DNA from: Labilithrix sp.
GTDB lineage: Bacteria > Myxococcota > Polyangia > Polyangiales > Polyangiaceae
Assembly: GCA_028287035.1 (NCBI GenBank)
Contig: JAQBQL010000012.1
Location: 1-17,343 of the forward strand
Direction of reading: 5' to 3'
DNA length: 17,343 bases
This document shows positions 16,609 through 17,343 of this stretch, piece by piece (the stretch's first letter is position 1; each line of letters starts with the position of its first letter). The translations under genes and the position numbers were made by a program. The notes beneath the pieces are model-generated. The model had not been told where the DNA came from, did not search any database, and worked only from the letters and a program-made list of their open reading frames with translations.

Positions 16609-17343
16609 TCATGTCTTCGTCTTCTTGGCGATGCCGAGGAGGACGGCGTTCTTCGGGTCGAGCACGAGCCCCGTCTCCGCGGCGCGCTTCGCCGAGGCTG
16701 TTTTCCCGGCCTTCAGGTAGATTTCCGCCATCGTGACGTGGTTGGCGAGCACCTGGGGCTCGGCCGTCAGCGCGACCTTCGCGTGCTCCGCCGCCTGGTG
16801 CAGGTCGCCGTCGGGGGCCATGAAGAGACAGTGCGCGGCGCGTGCGTTGGCGGTGGGATCCCCGATGCGGATCTTCGCGACCTTCTGCCAGTTCCTCGCT
16901 GCCTCGGGCCAGTGATGCGCGCGCTCCTCGTAGGCGGCTTGCTTCGCGTAGCTCTCGCCGAGGAGCTTGTCGGCCTGGTTCCGGATCTCCTGGTAGCGCA
17001 TCGCGAGCACCGCATCGTCGGGCGCGAACTTCGTCGCGATGTGCAACGCCGAGGCGGCGGCGACCACGTCGTTCTTCATGAGCGCCTCGTCGGCCGCCTT
17101 CACGTACTTCTTCGACTGGTTGGTGGTCGCGTTGTCGACGCGCTCCTCGTAGCGACGCCTCAGCGCGTCGACCGCGTCGCTCGTGCTCGAGTACCCGCGC
17201 GGGTTCGGCGCGTTGACCGACGGCGGCGCGATGCTCGGCGACGACGAGGGGCGCATCGACATCGACGCTCCGCCTCCGAGCAGCCGGCGCGCCAGCGCTT
17301 CACGGCGCGCCTGGAGCTCCGCGGGGCTCGGCCCGACCGGGAC
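16609..17343 (-). CDS. TPR protein, probable DnaK partner (5' end cut by window edge)
   Basis: The frame is open to the right edge, so the 5' part is missing; 244 residues are visible, ending at TGA 16609-16611. An internal ATG at 17262 is not the likely start because the upstream residues (SPAELQARREALARRLLGGG) are well-structured coding sequence in frame. A Ser/Pro-rich spacer follows and then helical repeats of TPR type. These include AADEALMKNDVVAAASALHI with ATKFAPDD, AARNWQKVAKI, AAEHAKVALTAEPQV and AEIYLKAGKTASAKRAAETG. It lies 74 bases ahead of the DnaK paralog and is co-oriented. In related bacteria a J-domain followed by TPRs often precedes such genes. A J-domain upstream of the edge is therefore a reasonable guess, but it is not visible here. 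Confidence 0.75.
   Translation of the reverse strand, partial: VPVGPSPAELQARREALARRLLGGGASMSMRPSSSPSIAPPSVNAPNPRGYSSTSDAVDALRRRYEERVDNATTNQSKKYVKAADEALMKNDVVAAASALHIATKFAPDDAVLAMRYQEIRNQADKLLGESYAKQAAYEERAHHWPEAARNWQKVAKIRIGDPTANARAAHCLFMAPDGDLHQAAEHAKVALTAEPQVLANHVTMAEIYLKAGKTASAKRAAETGLVLDPKNAVLLGIAKKTKT

Overview
The window is high-GC DNA with myxobacterial (deltaproteobacterial, Polyangia-like) character. The signs are secreted beta-propeller lipoproteins with Gly/Asp/Ala-rich N-termini, outer-membrane barrels behind Pro/Ala-rich linkers, a DnaK paralog flanked by TPR proteins, and a response regulator fused to a GGDEF domain. No tRNA, rRNA, insertion sequence, CRISPR array or phage gene was seen. 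Coding density is very high and no gene-free stretch exceeds about 220 bases. The taxonomic reading is an inference from gene style, not from a search.

Left part (1 to about 5600). The tail of an acyl-CoA synthetase meets, stop to stop, a compact three-gene minus-strand operon (4492 down to 157). That operon encodes two paralogous exported beta-propeller proteins and one outer-membrane barrel protein. A 176-base divergent region with a perfect 7-bp inverted repeat separates it from a plus-strand polytopic membrane protein, which is followed 12 bases later by mutY.

Inside mutY, between about 5586 and 5632, leucine codon use switches abruptly from CTG/TTG to CTC. Everything to the right keeps the CTC-rich pattern. 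The switch follows the most conserved motif of the gene. The window may therefore be an assembly join of two related genomes, or a recombination junction. Neighbourhood arguments across this point should be made with care.

Right part (about 5630 to 17343). After mutY come a receiver-GGDEF protein and a TolC-family protein on the plus strand. A second TolC-family protein converges on it with a 10-base gap. From there to the right edge every gene is on the minus strand. In transcription order these are a 5'-truncated TPR protein (probably a DnaK partner), a DnaK paralog, a Pro-rich TPR protein with a conserved C-terminal domain, a hairpin terminator, two small outer-membrane barrel proteins, a TPR protein with a possible cyclin/TFIIB-like C-terminal domain, and the second TolC protein.

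Functionally, the window is dominated by envelope proteins (seven exported proteins plus one inner-membrane protein), a dedicated chaperone operon, one DNA-repair enzyme and one possible c-di-GMP signalling protein. The less ordinary points are the mutY mosaic junction, the TFIIB-like domain, the DnaK paralog with an altered peptide-binding arch and no acidic tail, and the two-propeller-plus-barrel surface operon.
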